Shown here: positions 11,070 through 19,313 of the stretch, piece by piece
Layout: every line of letters starts with the position of its first letter
Position numbering within the stretch: position 1 is the stretch's first letter
Assembly: GCF_900112185.1 (NCBI RefSeq)
Contig: NZ_FOKP01000009.1
Location: 1-64,000, forward strand
Reading direction: 5' to 3'
Length of the DNA: 64,000 nucleotides
From: Allobosea sp. CRIB-10
GTDB lineage: Bacteria; Pseudomonadota; Alphaproteobacteria; Rhizobiales; Beijerinckiaceae
The notes under the pieces: generated by a model
Databases searched by the model: none
Seen by the model: the letters and a program-made list of their open reading frames with translations, nothing else
What the model was told of the DNA's origin: nothing
Program-made: the position numbers and the translations under genes

Positions 11070-11588
11070 ATGAAATCGCTTTCGCTCGCCGCCCTCGTCG
11101 CGGCTTTCGCTGCCGGCCCGGCCTTCGCTCATGTCACGCTGGAGACCCAGCAGGCCCCGGTCGGCTCGACTTACAAGGCCGTGCTGCGCGTGCCGCATGG
11201 TTGCAAGGGCGCGGCCACGACCAATGTCCGCGTCCGCATCCCCGAGGGCGTAATCGCGGTCAAGCCGATGCCCAAGCCCGGCTGGGCGCTGGAGACGACC
11301 AAGGGCAAGTACGAGAAGTCCTATGACTACTACGGCACGCCGACGGCCGAAGGCGTCACCGAAGTCAGCTGGAGCGGCGGCAAGCTGCTCGACGAGCACT
11401 ATGACGAGTTCGTCCTGCGCGCCTATCTGACCGCCGATCTCAAGCCCGAGACCACGCTTTACGTGCCGGTCGTGCAGGAATGCGAGGGCGGCGCGACCGA
11501 GCGCTGGATCGAGATCCCGGCGGCCGGCAAGGCGGCGGACGACTACAAGTTCCCGGCCCCCGGCCTGAAGCTGACGCCGAAGAAGTGA
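11070..11588 (+). CDS. YcnI-like (DUF1775) periplasmic copper-binding protein
   Basis: This 172-residue exported protein of the DUF1775/YcnI family has a signal peptide ending FAFAAGPAFA. The predicted mature N-terminus begins at His21 (HVTLE), which in YcnI provides the mono-histidine copper site together with an acidic residue. A conserved tryptophan-containing segment (PKPGWALE, VSWSGG) follows. No C-terminal membrane anchor is visible, unlike some Gram-positive members. The ATG at 11070 is preceded by TTAGGA. It lies between the DUF2946-like gene and the CopC-CopD fusion, supporting a role in copper handling or delivery. Confidence 0.85.
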   Translation: MKSLSLAALVAAFAAGPAFAHVTLETQQAPVGSTYKAVLRVPHGCKGAATTNVRVRIPEGVIAVKPMPKPGWALETTKGKYEKSYDYYGTPTAEGVTEVSWSGGKLLDEHYDEFVLRAYLTADLKPETTLYVPVVQECEGGATERWIEIPAAGKAADDYKFPAPGLKLTPKK

Positions 11589-11628
11589 GGCAGCGCGGCC
11601 GGGCTTCCGAGCCCGGTTGCCCGACCGC

Positions 11629-13218
11629 ATGACCCGGCAGCTTCGCCTTATCCTCGTCCTGCTCGGCCTCGCCCTCGCCTCGCTCGCGACGGCGGGGCAG
11701 GCACTGGCGCATGCCGCCCTGACGAAGACCGTTCCGGCCGACGGCGCGGTCGTCGCCAGCGCACCCGGCGAATTCAGCCTGAGCTTCAGCGAACCCGTCG
11801 CGCCGCTGGTGCTAAACCTGATCGGCCCGGACGGGACGAGCCGCGCGCTGACGCGCTTTGCGCTCGCGGACCGGACGCTCACGATCATCGCACCGGCCGA
11901 CCTTGCCCATGGCACGCATATACTGAGCTGGCGCGTCGTCTCCGAGGACGGCCATCCGGTCGGCGGCTCGGTGCTGTTCTCGGTCGGGGCGCCGAGTGCT
12001 GCGCCTGCCATCACCGCCAACCAGACCGAGCCGGCGGTCCGCATCGCGCTCTGGCTCGGCAAGCTCGGACTTTATCTCGGTCTCGCCTTGGGCATCGGCG
12101 GTGTCGCCTTCATGGTGTGGATCGCCCCCATTCCCGCAACCGCGCGCCGGCCGATCGCGGGCTTCCTTGTGCTCGGGCTGCTGTCGCTGCCGGTCGCCTT
12201 CGCGGCGCAGGGGCTCGATGCGCTGGCACTGCCGCTGTCCGGCGCGTTGGAGCCTGCAGCCTGGCAGGCGGCGGCTGCGAGCAGCTTCGGCCGCACTGCG
12301 CTGGTGGTCGGTCTCGCTTTGCTCGTCGCGCTGATCGCGCTCCGCATGCCCGATCAGAGCGGACGCCTGGTCGCAATCCTCGGCTGGCTTGGCGCCGGCA
12401 CGGCTCTCGCGGCGAGCGGTCATGCCAGTGCGGCCGAACCGCAGATGCTGACCCGCCCCGCCGTGTTCCTGCACGCGGTCGGCATGGCCGGCTGGGCGGG
12501 CGCACTGCTGCCCCTCGCCTTCGGCCTGCGCCAGCCTGAGGGAGTGCAGGCGCTGCGACGCTTCTCGCGGCGGATTCCAGCGCTGCTGCTCGCCATCGTG
12601 CTCAGCGGCCTAGCGCTCGCCATCGTCCAGGTCGAGCATCCGCAAGCCCTGCTCACCACACCCTACGGCCTCGTGCTCACCGGCAAGCTCGTGCTCGTCG
12701 CAATGCTGATCGGGCTCGGCGCCTTCAATCGCTACCGGCTGACGCCTGCGGCGGCGTCTGGACGCGCGAGCGCCCGACCGCTGCTGACCCGGATCATCGC
12801 GGCTGAGATCGCGATCATCGTCGCCATCCTCGCTGTCGTCGCGCTCTGGCGCTTCACGCCGCCGCCCCGCGCCCTCGCCGCCGCGGCAGCGCAGCCGGCC
12901 ACCGTCCATATCCACACCGACAAGGCGATGGCCGACATCAGCGTGACGCCGGGCCGCACCGGCCCTGTGACCATCACCGTCTCGCTGCTCGACGGCCAGT
13001 TCGGCTCGCTCGCGGCGAAGGAATTGCGGCTTGCCCTGTCACGGCCGGAAGCCGGCATCGAGCCGATCGAGCGGCAGGCTGCGAAGCAGGCGGACGGTAG
13101 CTGGCAGGTTGGCAATCTGACGCTTCCCGTCGCAGGCCGCTGGACCATCGAGCTCGAGATCCTGGTCTCGGATTTCGAAATGACCCGTCTCAAGGACACG
13201 CTCGACATCCGCCCCTGA
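11629..13218 (+). CDS. CopC-CopD fusion with C-terminal YtkA-like domain
   Basis: This roughly 529-residue protein fuses three parts. An exported CopC-like cupredoxin-fold domain begins with mature His28 (HAALTKTVPADGA) and carries the EDGHPVGG copper motif. A CopD-like part with about eight membrane segments spans roughly residues 140-410. A C-terminal periplasmic beta domain (about 425-525, with ITVSLLDGQFG and ELEILVSDFE) resembles YtkA/FixH-type domains. CopCD proteins are implicated in copper import across the inner membrane. A TTG at 11617 could add four residues. Neither start has a clear ribosome binding site. It sits 40 bp after ycnI and 35 bp before the PCu(A)C gene. Confidence 0.85.
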   Translation: MTRQLRLILVLLGLALASLATAGQALAHAALTKTVPADGAVVASAPGEFSLSFSEPVAPLVLNLIGPDGTSRALTRFALADRTLTIIAPADLAHGTHILSWRVVSEDGHPVGGSVLFSVGAPSAAPAITANQTEPAVRIALWLGKLGLYLGLALGIGGVAFMVWIAPIPATARRPIAGFLVLGLLSLPVAFAAQGLDALALPLSGALEPAAWQAAAASSFGRTALVVGLALLVALIALRMPDQSGRLVAILGWLGAGTALAASGHASAAEPQMLTRPAVFLHAVGMAGWAGALLPLAFGLRQPEGVQALRRFSRRIPALLLAIVLSGLALAIVQVEHPQALLTTPYGLVLTGKLVLVAMLIGLGAFNRYRLTPAAASGRASARPLLTRIIAAEIAIIVAILAVVALWRFTPPPRALAAAAAQPATVHIHTDKAMADISVTPGRTGPVTITVSLLDGQFGSLAAKELRLALSRPEAGIEPIERQAAKQADGSWQVGNLTLPVAGRWTIELEILVSDFEMTRLKDTLDIRP

Positions 13219-13253
13219 ACCCGATCCAACTTTCACAACCGAAGGAGTTTCCG

Positions 13254-13730
13254 ATGGTCTCTCGCCTCGCTTACACCGCCGTCGCCGCCCTGGCGCTCGG
13301 CGGCGCCGCCGTCGCCCAGAACTACACGGCCGGCCCGCTCAAGATCGAGCAGCCCTGGACGCGCGCGACGCCGGCCGGCGCCAAGGTCGCCGGCGGCTAT
13401 GTCGCGGTCACCAACACCGGAGCTGCGCCCGACCGCCTGATCGGCGGCAGCAGCGAGATCGCCGGCAAGGTCGAGATCCACGAAATGGCGATGAACAACG
13501 GCGTGATGACCATGCGCGGACTGCCCGATGGCCTCGATCTCAAGCCCGGCGCCAAGCTCGAGCTGAAGCCCGGCGGCTACCACATCATGTTCATGGATCT
13601 GAAGCGCCAGCTCAAGGAGGGCGAGAAGGTCAAGGGCACGCTGACCTTCGAGAAGGCCGGAGCGGTTCCGGTCGAATTCTCCGTGCAGTCGGTCGGCGCC
13701 CGCGCTCCGGCCGAAGCCCACAAGCACTGA
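13254..13730 (+). CDS. PCu(A)C-type periplasmic copper chaperone
   Basis: This 158-residue exported protein is a PCu(A)C copper chaperone, which binds Cu(I) and delivers it to the CuA site of cytochrome oxidase, often with SCO proteins. A signal peptide covers residues 1-21. The Met/His copper ligands are visible as His76, Met87, His110 and Met112, close to the family H-x10-M-x21-H-x-M pattern with one extra spacer residue. The tail HKH may add a site. AAGGAG precedes the ATG. It is the last gene of the module and is followed by a strong terminator. An SCO partner is encoded at 4847-5470. Confidence 0.92.
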   Translation: MVSRLAYTAVAALALGGAAVAQNYTAGPLKIEQPWTRATPAGAKVAGGYVAVTNTGAAPDRLIGGSSEIAGKVEIHEMAMNNGVMTMRGLPDGLDLKPGAKLELKPGGYHIMFMDLKRQLKEGEKVKGTLTFEKAGAVPVEFSVQSVGARAPAEAHKH

Positions 13731-13758
13731 TCGCCGCCAGAAGCTGCGAAATTATCGA

Positions 13759-13789
13759 GGCCGCCGGGCGCAAACCCGGCGGCCTTTTT
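13759..13789 (+). terminator. Rho-independent terminator of the copper module
   Basis: A perfect 10-bp stem (GGCCGCCGGG at 13759-13768 with CCCGGCGGCC at 13775-13784) has a 6-base loop and is followed by TTTTTC. It ends the copper operon 29 bp after the PCu(A)C stop. Confidence 0.92.
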
Positions 13790-13845
13790 CATGCCCGCTT
13801 GACGGTTTCAGGCATGAGAAGTACGGTCCATATGAGAAAACAAAT

Positions 13846-13862
13846 GATCCATAATATGGATC
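13846..13862. promoter_or_regulatory. Perfect 17-bp palindromic operator before the sugar operon
   Basis: GATCCATAATATGGATC is a perfect palindrome around a central A. It lies immediately upstream of the GGAGG ribosome binding site of the first gene of the sugar-acid operon, in an AT-rich patch. Its position between promoter and start fits repression. The likeliest ligand is the IclR domain encoded within the same operon (21355-23094), but a GntR-type protein outside the window is possible. Confidence 0.7.
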
Positions 13863-13877
13863 GATTGGAGGAACGCA

Positions 13878-14804
13878 GTGCTGCAGGGCATGCTCCCGGT
13901 GTTGCCGACGCCGTTCACCGAGGCGGGCGCTGTCGATCCCGAGGCGATGGCGGGGATCGTCGACTTCGCCCTCGCCTGCGGCGTCGACGGCGTGGTGTTC
14001 CCGGGCTTCGCCAGCGAGGTCGACGAACTCACCGCGGCCGAGCGGGCGACGCTGCTGAAGGTCGTGGCCAGCAAAGTCGGCGGTCGCGTCCCGATCGTCG
14101 CCGGCGCGAGCGCCCCGACCGCGCTCGAAGCGATCGCGCATTGCCGCGAGACCCTGGCCAACGGCATTCGCCACGTCATGATCCAGGCGCCCAAGAGCGT
14201 CGGCGCGACGGCGGAAGCGGTCTCGGCCTTCTATGGCGAGATCGCCGCGGCCGTGCCCGGCATCGAGATCGTGCTGCAGAACGCGCCGGCGCCGCGCGGC
14301 TCCGACCTCAAGCACGAGGCGATCCTGCAAATCGTCGGCGCCAATCCGGCGATCAGCTATGTCAAGGAGGAGACGCTGCCGTCTGGCCTCGCCATATCGG
14401 CGATCGCCGCCGGCAAGCCGGAGCATCTGAAAGGCGTGATCGGCGGCGGCGGGGCGCGCTATCTGATCGACGAATACAATCGCGGTGCTTGCGGCGCGAT
14501 GCCGGCAGTCGAGTTCGCCGACATCCATGTCGCGATCGACCGGGCCTATCGCAGCGGCGACATCGCTCGCGCGCGCGATCTCTATATGCGGACGCTGCCG
14601 CTGCTGGTGATCCAGTTCAATTTCCGCATGGCCTTCACCAAGCATGTGCTGACGCGGCGCGGCGTGCTGACCAACCAGGTCGTGCGGGCGAAGGTGCCGC
14701 CGATGGATGCGCTCGATGTCGCCGAGATCGACGCCTGGCTGGATGCCTGCGCCGACCTCATGACAGTCGATGCGCGCGAGCCGACGCTCGCCGGAGGCGT
14801 CTGA
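13878..14804 (+). CDS. DapA/NanA-family lyase (dihydrodipicolinate synthase superfamily)
   Basis: This 308-residue cytosolic TIM-barrel enzyme belongs to the DHDPS/N-acetylneuraminate lyase family. The Schiff-base lysine is Lys163 in YVKEE. Family members in sugar-acid operons cleave or dehydrate 2-keto-3-deoxy acids. It starts with GTG preceded by GGAGG and overlaps the next gene as TGATG. It is the first gene of a long operon with an enolase-superfamily dehydratase, so a role after that dehydratase (aldolase or 2-keto-3-deoxy-acid dehydratase) is likely. It is not the biosynthetic DapA, judging by context. Confidence 0.87.
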   Translation: MLQGMLPVLPTPFTEAGAVDPEAMAGIVDFALACGVDGVVFPGFASEVDELTAAERATLLKVVASKVGGRVPIVAGASAPTALEAIAHCRETLANGIRHVMIQAPKSVGATAEAVSAFYGEIAAAVPGIEIVLQNAPAPRGSDLKHEAILQIVGANPAISYVKEETLPSGLAISAIAAGKPEHLKGVIGGGGARYLIDEYNRGACGAMPAVEFADIHVAIDRAYRSGDIARARDLYMRTLPLLVIQFNFRMAFTKHVLTRRGVLTNQVVRAKVPPMDALDVAEIDAWLDACADLMTVDAREPTLAGGV

Positions 14805-15973
14805 TGGCCGAGCGCGTCGCCCGCGTCGAGGTCTTCTCGATCACCATTCCGCGCGAGACGCCCTATCTCGGCGCCTTGCGCGAGGGCGAGCGCATCAACG
14901 ATCACGGCTATATCGTCCGCAAGGGCAACCGCACGGTCTATCCGACCGTCGACCGCACCGTGATCGTGCGGATCGAGACGGCAAGCGGCGCGGTTGGCTG
15001 GGGCGAGACCTATGGCATCGTCGCCCCCGGCGCGACGATGGCGATCATCGACGACCTGCTCGGCCCCTTCGTCGTCGGGCGCGACCCGCGCGACGTCAGC
15101 GTCATCCATGATGATCTCTACGACCTGATGCGGGTGCGCGGCTATACCGGCGGCTTCTATCTCGACGCGCTCGCCGCGATCGACATCGCGCTCTGGGACC
15201 TCTGCGGCAAGCTTTCCAGCCTGCCGCTGGTCAAGCTGCTCGGCGGGCAGAAACATGAGCGTTTGCCGGCGTACATCTCCGGCCTGCCCAAGCCGACGCG
15301 GGCCGAGCGAGCCGAGTTCGCGGCGGAATGGCAGGACAAGGGTTTCGGCAGCTTCAAGTTCGCCGCGCCGGTCGCCGATGACGGCAATGTCGCGGAGATC
15401 GCGACGCTGCGCGAGCGGCTGGGCCCGCAAGCCCGCATCGCCTGCGACATGCACTGGGTCCATACCAGCGAAGAGGCCGTCGCGGCGATCCGGGCGATGG
15501 AGCCGCATGGGCTCTGGTTCGCCGAGGCGCCGGTGAAGCCGGAGGATCTCGACGGTCTCGCCCATGTGGCGTCCAAGGTCTCGACGCCGGTCGCGGCCGG
15601 CGAGGAATGGCGCACCGTCTACGATCTCGTGCCGCGCGCCGCTCGGCGGGCCTGCGCCATCGTGCAGCCGGAGATGGGCCATAAGGGCGTGACCGAGTTC
15701 ATGCGCATCGGCCTCTATGCGCAGGCGCACCACCTCAGGGTCATCCCGCATGCCACGATTGGCATCGGCCTGTTCCTCGCGGCGAGCCTGCATGCATCCT
15801 CGGCGCTGTCGGCGGTCGAGTGCCATGAATTCCAGCACTCGATCTTCGAGCCGAACCGGCGATTGCTCTTGGGCGACATGGACTGCAGCGGCGGCTTCTA
15901 TCGTTTGCCGAGCGGTCCAGGCCTCGGGGTCGAGCCATCGAAGGAAGCGCTCAAGCTGCTGAAGCGGCTCTAG
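14804..15973 (+). CDS. Enolase-superfamily sugar-acid dehydratase
   Basis: This 389-residue protein belongs to the mandelate racemase/muconate lactonising enzyme group of the enolase superfamily. Such enzymes abstract the alpha proton of a carboxylate and, here, probably dehydrate an aldonate or uronate to a 2-keto-3-deoxy acid. The Mg ligands are Asp215 (CDMHW), Glu241 (FAEAP) and Glu267 (GEEW), spaced by 26. A general base or acid may be His316 (HATIGIG). The usual K-x-K at the second strand is K-F-A (Lys185), so the (S)-specific base position is altered. Its start overlaps the previous stop by one base. Confidence 0.87.
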   Translation: MAERVARVEVFSITIPRETPYLGALREGERINDHGYIVRKGNRTVYPTVDRTVIVRIETASGAVGWGETYGIVAPGATMAIIDDLLGPFVVGRDPRDVSVIHDDLYDLMRVRGYTGGFYLDALAAIDIALWDLCGKLSSLPLVKLLGGQKHERLPAYISGLPKPTRAERAEFAAEWQDKGFGSFKFAAPVADDGNVAEIATLRERLGPQARIACDMHWVHTSEEAVAAIRAMEPHGLWFAEAPVKPEDLDGLAHVASKVSTPVAAGEEWRTVYDLVPRAARRACAIVQPEMGHKGVTEFMRIGLYAQAHHLRVIPHATIGIGLFLAASLHASSALSAVECHEFQHSIFEPNRRLLLGDMDCSGGFYRLPSGPGLGVEPSKEALKLLKRL

Positions 15974-16003
15974 CGACTAGAAAAACCAAGGGAGGAGGAG
16001 ACC

Positions 16004-17275
16004 ATGACGAGGACAAGGCTAGCATTCTCCGCGGCTGCGCTCGCGCTCGCCGCCGGCTTTCTCCCCGGCGCCGCCTGGGCGCAGGGCAAGGTGCTCAAGT
16101 TCGTCTCCTGGCAGAAGGACGAGCGCGGCGTCGGCGACTGGTGGGGCTCGGTGATCAAGGAGTTCGAGGCGACGCATCCCGGCGTCAAGATCGAATGGAC
16201 CAAGGTCGAGCGCGGCGCCTATGCCGACACGATGACGACGCTATTCGCCGGCGGCAAGCCGCCGGATATCGTCCACCTCGCCTCCTTCGAGTTCCAGAAA
16301 TTCGCCGACAATGGCTGGCTGGAGCCGCTCGATCCTTACATCAAGGAGGCCAAGCTCGACCTCAAGGGCTGGGCCGGGCAGGACACCTGCAGCTGGAACA
16401 AGCAGACTGTCTGCACGATGATGCTCTATTTTGGCTACATCTTCGCTTACAACGAAGAGCTGCTGAAGAAGGAAGGTCTTGCCGTTCCGAAGACCTATGC
16501 CGAATTCCTCGCCGCCGCGCAGAAGCTGACCAAGGACGTCAACGGCGACGGCATCGTCGACCAGTTCGGCACCGGCCACGAGACCAAGGGCGGCGGCGGC
16601 CAGTACATGAGCGAGATGATGAACTACACGCTCGATGCCGGCGGGCGCTGGACCAACGATGCCGGCAAGGTAACGATCAACACGCCGCAGATGATCGAGG
16701 GCCTGTCGCGCTGGAAGACCATCGTCAAGACCAGCCTGACCCCGCGCGACCTGGCGGCCGGCGAGGTCCGCCAGATGTTCGCCGACGGCAAGATCGCGAT
16801 GAAGATGGACGGGCCCTGGCTCTACCCGATCATCCAGAAAGGCAAGGCCAAGGACCAGATCAAGCTCGGCATGGTGCCGTTCAAGCCGCCGGTCGGCGGC
16901 TCCTCCAACGTGCTCGGCATCGCCGCCGATGCGCCCAAGGAGAACAAGAAGCTGGTCTGGGACTTCATCGCCATCGCGACCTCGGACAAGTTCCAGTCGA
17001 GCTATGCGACGCTCGGTGCCTCGCCGCCGCCCTCCCCGCGCGCCGACACCTCGGCCGCGACCAAGGACACGCCGCATTTCGACCTCTTGGTGCAGGCGAC
17101 GAAAGCGGCAGCCGACGCCAAGGTCGACCGCATCCCGAAGGGGCTGGAGTTGCAGTTCAACGAGTTCGCCAAGATGGTCATGGAAGAATCGCAGCGCATG
17201 ATCATCCAGGACCTCGACCCGAAGGCGGTCGCGGCGACGATGCAGGCCAAGGCCGAGGCGCTGCAGAAGCAGTAG
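16004..17275 (+). CDS. ABC sugar importer, family-1 solute-binding protein
   Basis: This 423-residue exported protein is a family-1 (MalE/UgpB-like) solute-binding protein that captures sugar or sugar acid in the periplasm. A signal peptide covers about residues 1-26 (FLPGAAWA cleavage region). Segments typical of the family include LFAGGKPPDIVH and KIAMKMDGPWL. A GGAGGAG lies 8-10 bp upstream of the ATG. It is followed by two permeases and a MalK-like ATPase, making a complete importer. A palindromic element lies directly after the stop codon. Confidence 0.92.
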   Translation: MTRTRLAFSAAALALAAGFLPGAAWAQGKVLKFVSWQKDERGVGDWWGSVIKEFEATHPGVKIEWTKVERGAYADTMTTLFAGGKPPDIVHLASFEFQKFADNGWLEPLDPYIKEAKLDLKGWAGQDTCSWNKQTVCTMMLYFGYIFAYNEELLKKEGLAVPKTYAEFLAAAQKLTKDVNGDGIVDQFGTGHETKGGGGQYMSEMMNYTLDAGGRWTNDAGKVTINTPQMIEGLSRWKTIVKTSLTPRDLAAGEVRQMFADGKIAMKMDGPWLYPIIQKGKAKDQIKLGMVPFKPPVGGSSNVLGIAADAPKENKKLVWDFIAIATSDKFQSSYATLGASPPPSPRADTSAATKDTPHFDLLVQATKAAADAKVDRIPKGLELQFNEFAKMVMEESQRMIIQDLDPKAVAATMQAKAEALQKQ

Positions 17276-17284
17276 CCGGAGTGC

Positions 17285-17373
17285 CGTCATGGCCGGGCTT
17301 GACCCGGCCATCTCGGAAACCAGCGCCCTCTCGTCATTCTCGGGTCTGCGCTTCGCTCCGCCCGAGAATGACG
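17285..17373. repeat. Two adjacent palindromic elements after the solute-binding-protein gene
   Basis: The first hairpin is GCCGGGCTTGACCCGGC within 17285-17312. The second has arms GTCATTCTCGGG and CCCGAGAATGAC at 17332-17372. They sit between the solute-binding-protein stop and the first permease, where stable hairpins could protect the upstream message. A reading frame entering this repeat (MAGLDPAIS...) falsely lengthens the permease. Confidence 0.78.
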
Positions 17374-17393
17374 AGCTTCGGCAAGGAGGCCCC

Positions 17394-18299
17394 ATGCCCC
17401 GATCAGCCTTCCTCGACCTTGCCCGCCCGAGCCGGCGGCACTGGCTCGGCTATCTCCTGCTGGCGCCGGCAGTGTTGCTGATTGCGCTGATCATCGTCTA
17501 TCCGCTGTTCGTCTCGGTCGATCTCTCCTTCCAGAGCGTCAACATCGCCCGGCTCGACCAGCCGCGGCGGCCGTTCACCACCGCCAATTACGAACGCCTC
17601 TTCGCCTCCGAGGATTTCTGGAACGCCTGCTGGGTGACGTTTAAGCTCGTCACCATCGTCTCCTTCTTCTGCTTCCTGCTCGGGCTCGGCACGGCGCTGT
17701 TGGTCAACAACCGCTTCAAGGGCCAGGCGCTGGCGCGGCTGCTGGTCGCCCTGCCCTGGGCGATCCCGGAAGTGATCGCAGTCGTGATCTTCGCCTGGCT
17801 GTTCGATTCCTCCTTCGGCCTGATGAACTGGCTCTTCATCAAGCTCGGCCTGGTCGATCAGACGATCAACTGGTTCTCCTCGCCCGAGGCGGCCTTCGCC
17901 GTCGTCTGCACGGTGATGGTCTGGAAGGGCTATCCCTTCGTCTCGATCATGATGCTCGCCGGCCTGCAGTCGATCCCCGAGGATTTCTACAACGCCGCCA
18001 AGGTCGACGGCGCCCGCGCCTGGCAGCGGCTCATCCACATCACCATCCCCTCGCTGATGCCGGTGATCGGCGTCACGCTCGTGCTGGTGATGCTCTGGGT
18101 CTTCCGCGACTTCTCGATCATCTACGTGCTGACCGGCGGCGGGCCGCTGAAGGCGACGCAGTCGCTCTCGATCATGACCTACGAGCAGGCCTTCGGCTTC
18201 TTCAAGATGGGTTACGCCTCCGCCATCGGCGTCATCACCCTGATCGTCTGCGTGATCGCGAGCCGGCTGATGATCGCCCGCGCTCCGGACAATATCTGA
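17394..18299 (+). CDS. ABC sugar importer permease (MalF/UgpA type)
   Basis: This 301-residue inner-membrane permease has six predicted membrane segments and the binding-protein-dependent transport loop near YNAAKVDGARAWQRLIHITIP (residues about 200-220), which contacts the ATPase. The ATG at 17394 is preceded by AAGGAGG. An in-frame ATG at 17289 would add 35 residues encoded by the palindromic repeat and is rejected. It works with the permease at 18474, the ATPase at 19314 and the binding protein at 16004. Confidence 0.9.
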   Translation: MPRSAFLDLARPSRRHWLGYLLLAPAVLLIALIIVYPLFVSVDLSFQSVNIARLDQPRRPFTTANYERLFASEDFWNACWVTFKLVTIVSFFCFLLGLGTALLVNNRFKGQALARLLVALPWAIPEVIAVVIFAWLFDSSFGLMNWLFIKLGLVDQTINWFSSPEAAFAVVCTVMVWKGYPFVSIMMLAGLQSIPEDFYNAAKVDGARAWQRLIHITIPSLMPVIGVTLVLVMLWVFRDFSIIYVLTGGGPLKATQSLSIMTYEQAFGFFKMGYASAIGVITLIVCVIASRLMIARAPDNI

Positions 18300-18341
18300 G
18301 GAGGCGGCGATGATTTTCCGGATCGCGTTCACCCCCCGCAT

Positions 18342-18448
18342 GGTCATCCCGGACGAAGCGAAGCGGCGATCCGGGATCCATTCCGGAACCTTATTCGGAA
18401 ATGCTCGGGAATGGATCCCGGGTCTCCTTTCAGTCGCCCGGGATGACC
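18342..18448. repeat. Dispersed palindromic element inside the sugar importer operon
   Basis: Outer arms are GGTCATCCCGG (18342-18352) and CCGGGATGACC (18438-18448). Inner arms are CCGGGATCCATTCC and GGAATGGATCCCGG. It separates the two permease genes. A good ribosome binding site and ATG (GAGGAGGCGGCG then ATG at 18310) lie just before the element and now lead nowhere, as if the element had landed at an earlier gene start. Confidence 0.75.
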
Positions 18449-18473
18449 GCGCGAATGAATGCGAGGCGCTGTC

Positions 18474-19304
18474 GTGAAACGCCGCTCACTCCGCGCGTTT
18501 GCCCTCTACGCGCTCGTCATCGCAACCTGCGCCATCCTGGTCTTCCCGATCTACTGGCTCCTCGTCACCGCGCTATCGGAACCGAGCCAGCTGCGGCAAC
18601 TGCCGCCGAGCTTCTGGCCGGCCGAGCCGCGCTGGGGCGTGTTCGGCCAGATCATGGCAGAGCGACCGATCCTGCTCTGGCTCGGCAATTCGGCCCTCGC
18701 CGCCATTGGCGCGGTCGCGATCTCGATGGTCGTCTCGGTGCTCGCCGGCTACAGCCTGTCGCGCTTCCGGGTGCGCGGCGGCCAGTCGCTCGGCCTCTTC
18801 ATCCTGACCGCCAAAATGCTGCCGGCGACGCTGCTGGTGATCCCGCTCTTCGGCATCTTCCGCAATCTCGAGCTGATCGGCAGCCTCTGGTCGATCATCC
18901 TCGCCCACGCCACGCTGATCATCCCGTTCACCACCTGGATGCTGAAGGGCTATTTCGACACGATCCCGCACGAGCTCGAGCAGGCGGCGATGGTCGATGG
19001 CTGCTCGCCGCTCGGCGCGCTGGTCAGGGTGATCCTGCCGGTCTCGGCGCCGGGGCTGGCGGCGACCGCGCTCTACGGCTTCGTGCTGTCCTGGTCGGAC
19101 TATGCATATGCCCGCACCTTCCTGACCAACGCCCAGGGCAATTGGACCGCCAATCTCGGCATCACCACGATGAAGGGCGAGTACATCTCGAACTGGAGCG
19201 ACATCTCCGCCGCCTCCATCCTCGTCGCCCTGCCGATCCTCGCGATCTACCTCTTCCTCGAACGCTATCTCGTCGGCGGCCTGACGGCCGGCGCCGAGAA
19301 GTAG
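18474..19304 (+). CDS. ABC sugar importer permease (MalG/UgpE type)
   Basis: This 276-residue inner-membrane permease has six membrane segments and an ATPase-contact loop at ELEQAAMVDGCSPLGALVRV. I chose GTG at 18474, which has GAGG 5-7 bp upstream. An ATG at 18459 would add five residues. It is preceded by a palindromic element and is followed 9 bp later by the ATPase gene. It pairs with the permease at 17394. Confidence 0.9.
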   Translation: MKRRSLRAFALYALVIATCAILVFPIYWLLVTALSEPSQLRQLPPSFWPAEPRWGVFGQIMAERPILLWLGNSALAAIGAVAISMVVSVLAGYSLSRFRVRGGQSLGLFILTAKMLPATLLVIPLFGIFRNLELIGSLWSIILAHATLIIPFTTWMLKGYFDTIPHELEQAAMVDGCSPLGALVRVILPVSAPGLAATALYGFVLSWSDYAYARTFLTNAQGNWTANLGITTMKGEYISNWSDISAASILVALPILAIYLFLERYLVGGLTAGAEK

Positions 19305-19313
19305 AGACGTCCC

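Noticed and set aside
17289..17393. N-terminal extension of the first sugar permease beginning MAGLDPAIS
   Set aside because: The extension is encoded entirely by a palindromic repeat. The start at 17394 has a strong AAGGAGG and gives a normal permease N-terminus.
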